NCBI GenBank assembly: GCA_037178855.1
Contig: JASJZC010000001.1
Coordinates: 5,890,001-5,954,000, forward strand
Length of the DNA: 64,000 bases
Source of the DNA: Oscheius sp. JU75
Lineage: Eukaryota > Nematoda > Chromadorea > Rhabditida > Rhabditidae
Reading direction: 5' to 3'
Shown: one piece after another, positions 13,156-24,192 of the stretch
Numbering within the stretch: the first letter of the stretch is position 1
Layout of the letters: each line of letters begins with the position of its first letter
Program-made: the position numbers and the translations under genes
Notes under the pieces: model-generated
Told to the model about the DNA's origin: nothing
Database searches by the model: none
What the model saw: only the letters and a program-made list of their open reading frames with translations

Positions 13156-13918
13156 CTGTACAGAACTATCGGTTTCTGGGACAGAGCACTGGACGTACCT
13201 TGTTCGAGGAGTGTAACTTCTTGCAATACCCTAATTGCGAAGCTTTCCAAACTTTTTGCCAACTTTTTTTTATAAAACAACTTCAAATTGATGCTCATTA
13301 GAATAGTTTTGCTTCCTCTAATATGCAACAGTGCTTTCTACCAAACCTCTGAAAGGTCCATTTGAGTGACTGAAAGGGAAGTGGAGTCATGGGAAAGCTC
13401 ATATTATCCGGAAGGACGTATAGGTCGGCAGAATTCGCCACGGAACATATGCTTCCGGACCTAAGCGAAAGATGCCGTTGCTCCGTCTGCTCCTTCGAGC
13501 TCAGGATGTATCGCACAGTGCAGGTCAGGCTGTCTACACGATACAACAGTTTTCAGTTCAGTTACCTGTGGCGACTACTTTGCCATGTCCAGACCAGAAG
13601 TAATCTGAAGTCGCTAGCTCTGTATCTCACAAAGGGTGAGCGTGCAGCAAGTTACAGCAACCCAAACTCCCAGATTTTCCGCGGGTCTGAACAAAAGTCG
13701 TTTGCTATAGACAAGAGACTTGCAGAACAACTTCCTTCAAAACAGCGTATGTTTACGATTCGACTGTTTTGCTCCCTCTCCTTATCCGTTATCAATGCTC
13801 CTAACCCAGAGCCTTTTCTCCCTCTCCCTCCCTACAGATTTCGGTCGTGTTGTCCATGTGATTCATCGCGATAAGAGCACACCATCCATAATTCCGCTCC
13901 CTCCACTTCTCACCAAAA
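13156..13918. other. Divergent intergenic region
   Basis: This lies between the minus-strand membrane protein gene and the plus-strand four-TM gene. An open frame of 161 codons at 13389-13874 has no recognisable motif and no coding-like composition, so I do not call it. A T/C-rich stretch ending CTACAG at about 13838 could be an acceptor for the downstream gene, leaving an 81-nt leader. Confidence 0.4.
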
Positions 13919-16191
13919 ATGTTCTGTTTCCGGGAGAACAAGTACACCTATTTTGGCTGTCTTCCCATCGTGGTATTTGGATGCTGAACCACAAGGAAAT
14001 GTGCCTTTTTAGGGGGCTTTGGGTCTTGCCGTCTTCATTGCAATAGCTACCCAATACTACGTGAGCGTTTTCTTCCTGATCCAGCACAACTGGTTCTGGT
14101 TCATTACTCTAGTCATCACCGTTCCAGCCCACGCCCTGCTCTTCTGGGCTATCTATAGTCGAAAAGCTCTACTATTCTATCCACTCATGGTCTATCAGGT
14201 AAGCACTTTAAAGCAGTAACAATATTTTTAGGGCCTATTCATATTGCTATTCATCGGCTGTATTGTTTGGATGGTTGTGGATCTGTTCAATCCAGAAAGT
14301 AGTCGCATCTACACACATTGTGGAGATGCGACTCCGAGTTATTGTAAATCGCGTAGGTTCTAGGATGCTTTCTCAACAAATTGGATCCACATTCGGTCTC
14401 GAGAAAATACGTATTTGACCGTTTAAAATGGCACAGATATGGTTTGATCAACTTTATGAGCACACCCTTGAACCTTCGAGCTATCTAATGACAGACTACT
14501 GACAATTGAGGGTTAGACAGTTCTATCCGTTGCTTTGCTTGTTATTAGCTTTGCTGCATAACTGAGATCGGTGGGTTTCGGACTTACTGTCCTCTGTGTT
14601 TTAAATTTTCAAATTGTTTGAATCTCATGAAGAAGGTCTCTTCCCCCAATCTGGTACTGACCTCGAGCCAGACTTGTCTGGGACTGCCAGTCTGTCCCTT
14701 TCTTCCGTCCTTTGTCATATCTGCGAGATCAGAGGGTTCATTTTTGGAAGGCTGCGGTGACGGTATAAAACCGAGTATTCATGATAGTTAGAATAAATAG
14801 AGAGAAGTTTGATCGTGTATCGCAGACTTGAGCTAACTCTTTCGTTAGGCTGTAAGACCTGTTCAGAAACTCGACTGTTGGCTGGCATAAACATCGGAGT
14901 CTTCATAGTTTCGGCCCTTTTGAACATTTTTGTCCTGGATGTCTTCTTTCGTTTCCGCAACTACATTGATTCCGGGGGTCATAGGTGGGTTTGTCTTCCA
15001 CTGAAAGTTACTTTTCCTTCCAGACCTACTGTCAACGTGGTTTCAGTTCAGAACACTGTGAGCAGTCCGACTTACAGGTATTTGCGATTTTATTATACCT
15101 GACATATTCATTTAAATCCATTTAATATTGCCCTCACGTCTCTGTCTGTGTGTATGTCTGTCTGTCTGAAGGCAATATTGCCAGTTAGTGTGCACTGCTT
15201 TGTGCGCACGCTAATTGTTGGCAAATCAAGTCAGTTTGAGTTACTACTGTCAGGGTAACTCGACTGGCGGAGAACATGCGAACAGGGCGAAGTGAGAGGG
15301 AAGAACGGGAAGGACCAGGGCAGGTGAATAAAAGGGAATAGAAACCGGACAAAGTTCGAAGAAATCAGCTTATAACTGTTATTGAGCCCCTTTAGGGGCG
15401 ATAGCAATAGTTGGATAAAAAGTTGAGCTGAGGCATGCGAAATGATTTCGAAAGATAGAGTTGCTTCAAAGCTCTTGAATGTACGTGGGTTCAAGGAACG
15501 GGAAGTGGGGTCAAAGAGCGGACAGTGGGTTTCACTAATCAGCAGTGGTCTTTAGCAAACGTTTTACTGGGAAAATGAAAGGAGGTGTGCAAATTAACAG
15601 CTGGTGATACAAAAAAAGCGTTTAGGTTTGAAAGTCCCGGTTAGCTTCTGGCGCGCCGCGACCAATATCCAGTTTGCACTGTCGATCCTCTTTGACCCTT
15701 GCTTCTTCGAGTTAATTGATCGTTTTTCCCTCATCACGAGCTTCAAATGAGTCCGCACATGCCACAAAAGAATGCGGTTCTGCAGTTCTTAGAGTGCCAC
15801 GAATCTTGAGCCCATTTTTCTCGCCCAAGACGTGAATATTCAGCTTTGGAATGTTCTGCAAAGTTGTAGCATCTGATCTGCTCTACAACTTTGCAGAGCA
15901 TCAAAGTATCAAAAAAGGAGTTCTTGTCCCAAAAAAATCTCTTCCAGGGACCCAACTCACAACATGGTGTACTCGCCGGGCAACGTTTACCAGCCTCAGC
16001 CCTTGCAAGTGCCAACTCTTCAGCCACAACAGCAAGCGCGTGAAAATCCTACTTACCAACCATATCCGACCGTTCGAGGAGCGACGTCTCCCGCGTATCC
16101 TGCGACAGCACCTATCAGTCCCCACATCTACGAAGCCCCTCCGCCGGCCTACTCTCAAGCAGTCAGCGACAAAGACAATTTTTTTTATTAA
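13919..16191 (+). CDS. Four-TM protein with cytoplasmic PPxY tail
   Basis: Six exons (13919-13972, 14013-14198, 14232-14352, 14849-14984, 15024-15077, 15948-16191) join in frame to 264 residues, a sum of 795 nt including the stop. Four hydrophobic segments are visible: LPIV/GALGLAVFIAIATQYY, WFWFITLVITVPAHALLFW, GLFILLFIGCIVWMVVDLF and INIGVFIVSALLNIFVLDVFF. Between TM3 and TM4 is a short loop with four cysteines (HCGDATPSYC and CKTC), probably disulphide-bonded. The tail is rich in P, Q, Y and T and ends in APPPAYSQA, a PPxY motif of the kind bound by WW domains of Nedd4-type ubiquitin ligases. The topology resembles LAPTM/MARVEL-like endosomal tetraspan proteins, but I cannot place it in a named family. 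Intron 5 (15078-15947) is large and holds a hairpin element. Confidence 0.75.
15078..15947 (+). other. Large repeat-bearing intron of the four-TM gene
   Basis: This 870-bp intron is about 20 times longer than typical introns here. It holds a TCTG/TGTC microsatellite (about 15141-15170), a GGCAATATTGCC palindrome at 15171-15182 joined to an imperfect hairpin up to about 15222, and hairpin element copy 2 at 15856-15896. No exon is evident within it. Confidence 0.7.
15856..15896. repeat. Hairpin element, copy 2
   Basis: A perfect 14-bp inverted repeat, CTGCAAAGTTGTAG (15856-15869) and its complement (15883-15896), has a 13-nt loop containing TGATCTGCT. The flanking TGTT and GAGCA almost extend the stem. 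Confidence 0.85.
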
Positions 16192-16199
16192 AACAAAGC

Positions 16200-16212
16200 A
16201 TAATTTATTCGA
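16200..16212 (-). terminator. Polyadenylation signal of the RING-like gene
   Basis: AATAAA occurs on the minus strand about 105 nt after the stop of the RING-like gene. A second one lies a few bases beyond, running into the last codons of the convergent four-TM gene. Confidence 0.45.
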
Positions 16213-16311
16213 ATCAGACTATTGTGATTGTCGTGTGAAGAGCATCACCCTCGTCCAGACAGGGAACTGACATGTCTGCTTCGTCCTGAATGAGGACTAC
16301 CGTTGTATAGA

Positions 16312-16808
16312 CTAGACAGATTGACCTCGAGCGAGACATTGTTCGACATGATCGTGGTGGGCGAAGACGCAAGCTCCGCACAAGATCTGCAAATTCCCCT
16401 CCAAATCGGGGGTATTCTTCTGTCGAGCGCTCTCACTCTGGCTAACTTTTATCATTTTCTCTGCTCTCCTTTAGAATATCGTCAATTTCCTTTCGGTTCC
16501 GCAGAAAGTCTAGTACAATTTTGATACAAAAAAGGGCAGAAAATAGTAACCTTGTATATAGAAATGCGCCACTGTCTCAGTCACCATGGTCTTGTCATCA
16601 AATGTGATCAAATCTTTGGAGAGAAAACATCAAAATTACTCTACTTACAGCATTACGGATTGCTTGTACCACAAGAATTACACATCGTGTTGTGATGAAT
16701 CATGGAAACTACGGGTCGATGATCTACCAGGTCTATAAAATATAGTCAGAAGCAGAAGAAAAAAAATCTACCGAATTGAATCCCACATTTCGGGCAGCTG
16801 AGAACCAT
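16312..16808 (-). CDS. Small RING-finger-like zinc protein
   Basis: A short gene is read directly from the minus strand. Exon 1 (16808-16772) encodes an N-terminus with CPKCGIQF. Exon 2 adds HRPVVSMIHHNTMCNSC. Exon 3 adds DLITFDDKTMV. The last exons give DFLRNRKEIDDILKESREN and then CGACVFAHHDHVEQC before the stop. The CxxC, H, H and CxxC spacing resembles a RING or treble-clef zinc fold, and the end resembles a B-box. The protein is about 108 residues. Introns are 37-50 nt except one of only 27 nt (GTTAGCC to GACAG), which is needed to keep the frame. The ATG follows AATCCAG by 16 nt. The 3' end is convergent with the four-TM gene and its AATAAA overlaps that gene's end. The zinc ligands are clear; any ligase activity is only inferred. 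Confidence 0.6.
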
Positions 16809-16928
16809 TTTGGTCGAATATCACTGGATTATCTACCTGATACGCTGACCACGCACCGCTATTGATTTATAGAAAAAAAAGAACAAGAAACCTTCAAATC
16901 TTCATTGTTGCTACATAGTTCTACACGT

Positions 16929-17723
16929 CTACTTGAGCGGAGCAACAGTCTTTCCTTTCTCGGTATAGGCAGCAGCCAGGTCCTGGGGACAGGTGTGCAT
17001 GTATCCCTTGTTGCTCTCGCAGATCTCCTTCATGCGGAGGTAGGGGTCGTAGTTCCTGGAAAAGGGGATAGGTTAAACAGGCAAACAGCCTCATTTAGGC
17101 TTTTTTCTAGAGATTAGAATACGGCAAAAATAGTAGAACTTAAGCAATACTGAAACCAAGACGTCTCCTACTTGCTTTCAGGCTACTTCTGTTTTTTCCC
17201 ATATTTTTAGACAAGGTGGTACACAATAATTGAAGGAAATCCTAGTAGAAAGGCTCAGTCAAAACAAAGGTCAATCGATCGGTGGATGTCTGTATAAAGT
17301 ATGATTAATGGAATGACAATTTTGCCTATGAACGAAAGAGTGAATTTGTGCAAATGTTTAGGTTTACACCGCAAAAACGTAGCGAAGTGCTGATCGTTTT
17401 CTGATGGTTTTAATTTCTAAACGTCGTTAGTCCTTCCCAACAGTATCTGAAGCAGAAACACCTAGTGTGAAGAGACTGTTTGGCAAATAAACTTTTGAAC
17501 AAAAATCTTGCAAAAAATAGATGTAGAAAATTACTTGAAAAACTTTTCGTAATTGTCGTGACGGGGCTGGACGTATCCGAAGTAGAAGGCGACGGTTCCG
17601 GCGACGGAGGCGGCAAGCGAGATGCCAAGGGCCTGGAAAACTAAGTAATACCAGACGGAACCAAGTGCCCACCCTGCGTCCGAAGGAGTGGAGCATACCA
17701 CGCATAGCAGCCGGAGGAGCCAT
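16929..17723 (-). CDS. Cytochrome c oxidase subunit 6C
   Basis: This is a nuclear-encoded, single-TM accessory subunit of mitochondrial complex IV. Three exons give about 91 residues: MAPPAAMRGMLHSFGRR, then the TM and matrix-side segment ALGISLAASVAGTVAFYFGY followed by HDNYEKFFK, then NYDPYLRMKEICESNKGYMHTC with tail GKTVAPLK. The MRGML start, the TM position and FFKNYD are family hallmarks. The ATG is 3 nt after CTTTCAG, an acceptor. Introns are about 40 nt and about 480 nt (17056-17534). Compared with the vertebrate protein (about 75 residues), the C-terminus is longer and carries two cysteines 11 positions apart. Confidence 0.85.
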
Positions 17724-20100
17724 GCTCTGAAAGATGGTTTTTGCAATAAATTAACGGTTTCCGAGGAAAGAAAAGGGAGTTGTGTGAAAAAAGAGGACAG
17801 ATAGCAGTTTTAGGAGCCACACTCACTTTACAGGGACCAAGATTAGGATTTTTGCGTATCCAACTGTATACAAGCTCGTGAATAGCACTTAATGAGGTTT
17901 TCAAAAGAACCTAAACGAAGAAAGAGTGAGAATAACCAGTGAAGAGGGATAATCTACTTTATTAGGAGAGACAAATAATATCTGCAAAATATCAAGGCTT
18001 TTCTAGTACTAAAAGATCGCTAATTTCCCTTCCTACACCTTCCTAACCATTTTACAATTTCTCGAACACGCTATTTCCTGGTCCACAGCGACAAAAAGGA
18101 ATACAACAGAGCAGAAGAGGTTTATCACGCACAGCTTTACCGTAGTCCAATGCGTTTGCGTCGGAGCAAAAATGTCAGTACGCAATAGTACGTGATTCAA
18201 CCGCCCGTGTAATGTAAAAGCGCGGCAATTTGAAATTTCGTAAGAACTGATTTGCATCACAGAATGAGGTTTTTTCATGGGATGAGACGATATCCTTCGA
18301 TATGCTAAAAATGTTGTTCTTGAAGGCTTAAAAAGGTTTGATCGTGGAAAAGCGTTGTTTTGTCTTGCTAATCTTGTCATTATTCGGACAGTCGCTCCTC
18401 GTTTAATCTATTTTTAACGCCGTAGAAAGTATTTTGCAACATAATGATGTTCTGCAAAGATGTAGACCTTGATTTGCTCTACAACTTAGCAGAACACCGA
18501 CAAGCAACTTTGGTAGCGAGAACTTGGTCAGAAGTTAGGCACTAGGAATCTGGACTCTGTTCTCTCAATGCATCCCTTATCGTTTGAAAGGAAAGCACTC
18601 TTTGTGACGTGATTCGAACATGAGAGAGTGTCCCTCGTGCCAACTTGTCACCGCCCGATCGTATCGTGTCTCTTATCCATCAAGTCTAGGCAAACTTAAA
18701 ACCGGAAATCACACCTATAATCTATTTGGCCATCTTGTAGTAACCTTCCCAAAACATTTTCTCTTTTTGTAAGAGAGAATAGCCTGTTCAGCCTCGCCGA
18801 GCAATCCATTTTCCGGCTCACGGCCTTCTGCCACCCGACTCTCACTGAACCTACTTCCTCGTTTGATTTTCCGATTATCTAACGGGACCAGCTGCCGGTC
18901 CCGGGCTCTCGAAAGCATCTTTCTCGATACTTTTATTTTGGAAAACGGAACTTTTTCACTTTGCTTTTGACAGTTTCAACTTGTCAAATGTTTTCCATAG
19001 TCTAGATTTTATTCTACCAAAACTTCGTCTCAGAATGCTCATCAGATCGAGTGTAGGTTCTATTCTTCGTCTACTCTAAATAGTTCCCAAGGGGCATTTA
19101 CAAATTGCGAAAGAGTTTAGTCTAGGCTGGGTGATATACAGGGGTTGATTCATTGGCCTATGTCCCGGACAGCCTAGCTGTTTGGAATAACTATAGAACA
19201 GGCTCCACCCACTTGTCTCCAGTCTATGTTCTTCTTTTCGCTAATGTGCATCAGTTTTCGTTAGGGAATCGATTCTTACGGTTCCTTGGATTCGATTTGA
19301 AGGATACTGAACTTCTGTAATCTTGAGACTGTACAGTATTCCTTTTTCCCCCTACTCGTTAGGGATTTGGCTCAGTGCAGTGACTAAACTGTCAAGGGAC
19401 TGTCACCGAGACTGAACGCCTGTACTCTGAAGACGGTCCAGTGTATGTTTCTCTTGCTTATATATCCAATCTCTCATTAGAAACCTGGACAGAGACTGAT
19501 CATATTGTTCTCCGACAGGTCACTAAAGTCTGTGTACAGTCTAAAGACCGGATGACTGAATTAACTCGTTTGACCTCTCTAGACTGACCAAATCTGTTCT
19601 GTAGAGACTCTAATAGTTGTTCTTCGTAGGACCGATAGACAGAATGCTTCTGCCGCGTTGCTCACATCTTTTGTTTTCTTCGCGCCACTTTTGTTTTAGA
19701 TTCCTAGGGTGAGCGCTCGACGTGGGAGCGCTGACGATGCACCGGTTTACAGAACAAATTGACTGAACAGACCATTAGCTCCTCAAATTCATAGCAAGAA
19801 TCGAACTGACTTCTAGAATCTAGTGACCAAAGGTCTTTCTAAGTTGTCCAGTCTATCTATGTCTCCAAAGATCACTTTTACATTGCGTTGAGTTGAGTTT
19901 CGAGAGTACGGTCTCTGAACATCTGTTTTGTACTTTCGCATAAAAGAACTATCGATTGCCCCCCGTCTCCGATTCCTTGAAAGCTCCGAGGAAAGCGACC
20001 GCGTCCTTTAATTTCACAGTTATCTCACCCCCAAAAGGTGTCGCCTAGCACGCCTTCTTATCTCTACTGACCAGGCTCTCAGTTCGTCAATTTTCAGCCC
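17724..20100. other. Divergent intergenic region, COX6C to ADSS
   Basis: No convincing coding exon is present. The stretch holds hairpin element copy 3 (18452-18492), TATATA at about 19456, and T/C-rich outron-like sequence ending TTTTCAG directly before the ADSS start. Several open frames of 60-115 codons lack any recognisable motif. Confidence 0.5.
18452..18492. repeat. Hairpin element, copy 3
   Basis: Arms CTGCAAAGATGTAG and CTACAACTTAGCAG (mostly complementary) flank a 13-nt loop containing TTGATTTGCT. The copy is intergenic. Confidence 0.8.
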
Positions 20101-21787
20101 ATGGCCGCCCTGACACCTGGAAAGGTCGGAGTCATTCTTGGAGCCCAATGGGGAGATGAGGGTAAAGGTAAGATTCTCGACTACATCATCGACCGCTACG
20201 ATGTGAGTATATTTTTTTTCTGTCACAAAATAAACTTTTAGGTCGACGTGGTGGCCCGCTGCCAAGGAGGCAACAACGCTGGACATACTGTCGTGGCCAA
20301 CGGACGCAAGTACGACTTCCACATCCTACCGTCCGGAATCATCTCGAAGAAGTGTGTGAACGTGATTGGAAATGGCGTAGTCATGAATATGGATTCTTTC
20401 TGGGCCGAACTCGAGAGTAATCAGGTCACCTCGGAGCCCGGATGGCAGAAAAGAGTTATCATCTCCACAGAGAGCCATCTTGTCTTCAGTCTGCAGGCCC
20501 TCGTCGACGGATCTCGCGAGCAGAGCCTCTCTGCAAAGGAGTAAGTTTTTTGTCTTTGCCTCTCGATCTTCTTCTGATTGCATGTAATAGTCCAAAAGTT
20601 TCACCAGAAATCTCCCAGGTGGCCGGTTAGCACTCCTACTGTAGAGCAACATGTCACGGGTTCAACTTTTGTCTGGGGAAATGCTTTTTTTTTCAAAGAA
20701 ACAATACTAGGAGTGAGATGTTTACCTTGTTTGACCAGTTTATCAAAAAATCAGAAGAGAAAAGAATAACTGTCTCTTTCAGCAAGATCGGCACTACTAA
20801 CCGTGGCATCGGACCCACCTATGCCTCCAAGTCGTTCCGCAATGGACTTCGAGTCGGTGACCTGATGGGCGACTTTGAAGAGTTCTCGGACAAGTACAGG
20901 AGTCTGGCTGCGCACTTCAAGGCCATGTATCCGGATTTGCCCATCGATTGTGATGCCGAGCTGGCCAAGTTTGCCGTAAGCTCTCTCTTTTCTTTTTTCT
21001 ACTCTGTCGTTTCAGGTTCATCGTCAGAAGCTGTCCGAGCTGGGACTCGTCCGCGACACGGTCGGCTACCTGCATCAGCAGCGCAAAGAGGGCAAGATTA
21101 TGTTGATAGAGGGAGCCAATGGAGCCCTGCTGGACATCGACTTCGGCACCTATCCGTACGTGACCTCTTCCAATGCCACAGTCGGCGGTGCCTGCACTGG
21201 ACTCGGTGTGCCGCCCACCTCGATCAGTACCGTCATCGGAATCGTCAAGGCATACCAGACGCGTGTTGGAGCTGGTCCCTTCCCGACCGAGTGTCTGAAG
21301 TCGGACGGGACTGCTGACGAGATTGGCGAGAAGCTGCAACAGATTGGAGCCGAGGTGGGAGTGACGACGGGCCGCAAGCGTCGATGTGGATGGCTGGATC
21401 TGTTCCTTCTCAAGCGATCGACCTACATCAACGGATTCACGGCCATTGCCTTGACCAAAGTCGACATTCTGGACTCGTTCCCGGAGCTCAAGGTGGCCGT
21501 CGGGTACAAGCTCGATGGACAGGACATCGACTGTCCACCTGGTAAGACGCTTTTTTGTAGAATCATTGTCCAAACTTTTAGCCCAGGCCAGCCAGTGGAA
21601 GAGAATCGAGGTCCAGTACAAGACGCTGCCCGGATGGCAGCAGACCACGGCTGGTGTGCGCAATTTTGATGATCTGCCAGAGAACTGTAAGAACTACATC
21701 AAGTTCATCGAGGAATACATCCAAGTGCCGGTGACGTTCATTGGAGTCGGAGCCGATCGCGAGAGTCTCATCGTCCGTCAGCTCTGA
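20101..21787 (+). CDS. Adenylosuccinate synthetase
   Basis: This enzyme joins IMP and aspartate using GTP, the first committed step from IMP to AMP, in the cytosol. Five exons (20101-20202, 20242-20540, 20783-20975, 21016-21541, 21582-21787) sum to 1326 nt, 441 residues, the normal length for the family. Motifs include [11 protein letters not shown] at the N-terminus (catalytic Asp and P-loop), GGNNAGHT (catalytic His), [57 protein letters not shown] (IMP and GTP contacts) and LTKVD near the base-binding site. All key residues appear present. The ATG is 3 nt after TTTTCAG. Intron 2 (20541-20782) contains a tRNA-like fragment. The enzyme is expected to be active. Confidence 0.96.
20612..20680 (+). 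repeat. tRNA-derived fragment in an ADSS intron
   Basis: The sequence has an A-box-like GGCCGGTTAGCACTCC, CTACTGTAGAG like a tyrosine anticodon arm, and B-box-like CGGGTTCAAC. Acceptor stems do not pair, so it is a relic and not a tRNA gene. Confidence 0.5.
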
Positions 21788-22037
21788 AGTCTCTCTCTTT
21801 CCCTCTCCCAACATCATCAACCCATCCCCAGAACGAGTAATCTCAAAATATTGCCTTCCGAAGAAAGCTGTCCCTTCCCTTCTTTACTATATGTCATAAT
21901 GTTAGACCTTCCCTACAGTATTATAAAGATGATGTGACGTTCTGAACCGTCGTTTTTAGCTGTGGTTTGATCAGACGATTGTCTGAGTTCGCTCCACGAA
22001 ATTGGAGCTTTGAAATGGAAAAAACAGTCTTGACGAT

Positions 22038-22105
22038 AACGCCGGAATTGAACTCAAGTTCTTCTGTGCCATTGTTGGAGGGCTAACCGATTGAGATATG
22101 TTGTA
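22038..22105 (-). repeat. tRNA-derived fragment, intergenic
   Basis: On the minus strand the order is ATCTCAATCGGTTAGC (A box) and then GAGTTCAATTCC (B box) at tRNA spacing. The acceptor stem is not complementary, so this is most likely a relic. Confidence 0.5.
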
Positions 22106-22953
22106 AAGGCTGCACCAATTTTCTCCCATTGTGGGTTTTTAGCTGTTTTCAGTTCCTTGTTGTTGTTCACATTCCTTTCCCTTCCTCTCTTCCCGACATT
22201 AGACGATAAAGCCAGACGCGTTTGGGGGTAGTCCCCCATTCCCGTGAGTCGCACGTGTCTCTCTCGGGAGAGACAGATGTTGATCCAGAAATAGTATGGG
22301 CTGAGATAGATGGAGCAGAGACGGAACTTGACCCCGTATAACCGCAGTCGACCTCTCGGCCCCCCTTTTGCACCCACCAATCGACAAAGAGAGAGCGAAC
22401 TCGATCACATGTCCCCATACACAGTAGGTTACAGCGTGCAGTTCAATCTCCCCCGATAAGATAGAGTCAGTGTTCTCCGATTGTTCGAAGCACGACCATT
22501 CACATTTCGGGGCAGACCTTTGATCATAGTTTCTTGGGAGAGGAATGTTTGTCCGATTGAGCTAATGCTCCACTTCCTCTCCCCGTGACTCACTTCCTCA
22601 CTCCTCCAAGTTCTTTGTCCTTCGAATCTTTATTCGATAGCTGGCTTATCTGGGAGGACAGATTAACAGACACATGTCCTCGGCGATAAAGTTGGCAAAA
22701 GTAGAGCCTTTCGTCGAAAGAGCCGGCTTCCCCGGCCGTCAAATATCGGTTCTCTTGGCTCAATAGGCTCTCTAGGCCACGTCACTCTCGCGCTCATATT
22801 TTGTCCTCATTGTCAGCTGTTTGACTCTTCCCCCATTCCATTTTTTGAGATCCGTTTTCGCCCTGCTTTACTTTTTCCAACCAATCGAAGAAGTCATCAA
22901 CTATTCAGCTGCCAAACTCGTCCATAATGTGGTTTTTTGAGCTTAGGCGTGTT

Positions 22954-22994
22954 CTACAAACTTGTAGAATTTGATCTGGTCTAGATGTTTGTAG
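22954..22994. repeat. Hairpin element, copy 4
   Basis: Arms CTACAAACTTGTAG and CTAGATGTTTGTAG flank a 13-nt loop containing TTGATCTGGT. The right arm has drifted. Confidence 0.65.
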
Positions 22995-23111
22995 AAAGTC
23001 TAAGACTGCGAGAAGAAGTGATTGGATAAGAAATGAAATCCGGCGCACACCAGGAGTCTGTTGCCACATAGTTTCCCGATATCTAGAGTGATTTTTCAAA
23101 CATTCAATGTT

Positions 23112-23152
23112 CTGCAAAGTTGTAGAAAGTTTTCCCCTCCACAAGTTTGCAA
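23112..23152. repeat. Hairpin element, copy 5
   Basis: The left arm CTGCAAAGTTGTAG is perfect, the loop is 13 nt, and the right arm CCACAAGTTTGCAA is mostly complementary. The loop sequence has diverged. It lies only 118 bp from copy 4. Confidence 0.7.
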
Positions 23153-24192
23153 TACATTGCTAAACTAAAAAATGAACCATTCGACCCGAAAAGTGGGTTT
23201 ATCCAGGCGGTTTCTGCTTCAGTAGACTCGTCTTCAATCAGCCTGCCATTATTACTCCGCATTTGACCAAAAACCTCTTCGAACAGAAAGAATACTTGGA
23301 TCATCAGGTGACTGTGTATATCACAACGAATCGAAAGAGAGTGGGTCGTTCCGTAGGGGTGGCGACCTTGTCTAACCCGTCTTCTCTTCGCCCAGCACCC
23401 TCATCGCGTCTTCCCACGTGCTACAGGAAGGGGCTTTCCTGTACCTTTACCCTTTTCGAAAAGTCTGCCTCTTCCAGTCTGCTGTTTTCAAAAATAAGTC
23501 CTCATCACATGATTGTTGATTCTTGGGGAAGCCCCCTCTCAGCATGTGCTTTTCATGCCTTGAATAATATGGCAAGAAAGTTATGCGGGTTTTCTCTGAA
23601 GAAAAGAACACATTTCTTATCAGAGAACCCGAACCGAAGGGAGCGTTCCAGTGACAGTTTGTTGGGAGGAAGGGGAATGTTTTTCTGGATCGTTCCATCT
23701 CGCTCTCGGGCAACTGATGTGTCTCCCTCGGAACCTTTTCCTCCTCACACGTGTTGAGCATGTGGTCTCGGAGATAGGACTACCATCCCTCGTGACTTTT
23801 TGAAAGAGATAGACAGACACACCCTGTTCTGGACAAAGGACAGGACTCTGGGATCCGGAGCACTTGGTGGCCAGGGCTAAAAGGGGGAAAGGAGGTCAAC
23901 ACATGGGGGGAGACGAGACATTCCGGAAGATTCCGCAGCACCAGAGCTCCTTGTAAACACTTATGAACTGTTCTCATGACATGTTTACATTCACAGAACT
24001 TTATAAGAGCCTGTCACTTTGGACTGTTCTTTGGTTCCCTCTTCCTCTCTATCCCTTTCCCCTCCATCGAGTCTCCGCCTCCGGTGCAAAAGAAAGCAAA
24101 ACTGATAGCAACAATTGTCTTCGGGGCTACCCCGACCACTCTATGTTTCCCATTTCCTCTTTATCCCTCGAGTAACCAGACTCATTTTCAGG

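Larger units (their letters stand above)
21788..24192. other. Intergenic region, ADSS to dioxygenase-like gene
   Basis: No coding exon is recognisable. It contains an antisense tRNA-like relic (22038-22105), a small GTCTCTC/GAGAGAC hairpin near 22255-22273, and hairpin elements at 22954-22994 and 23112-23152. Open frames up to 164 codons (23263-23757) have no visible motif. Confidence 0.5.

Noticed and set aside
13389-13874. 161-codon open frame upstream of the four-TM gene
   Set aside because: No recognisable motif; it reads as chance open sequence in a GC-balanced region.
14304-14336. Hairpin AGTCGCATCT / AGATGCGACT with a 13-nt loop
   Set aside because: It lies in coding sequence of the four-TM protein and its arms do not match the hairpin family; the loop length is probably coincidence.
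18033-18380. 115-codon minus-strand frame with one hydrophobic stretch
   Set aside because: No family resemblance and no supporting splice or start signals.
22255-22273. GTCTCTC-TCGG-GAGAGAC hairpin as a bacterial-style terminator
   Set aside because: The genome is eukaryotic, no T tract follows, and no gene ends there.
23263-23757. 164-codon open frame between ADSS and the dioxygenase-like gene
   Set aside because: No domain, no acceptor before the ATG, composition like intergenic DNA, and it overlaps no splice pattern.
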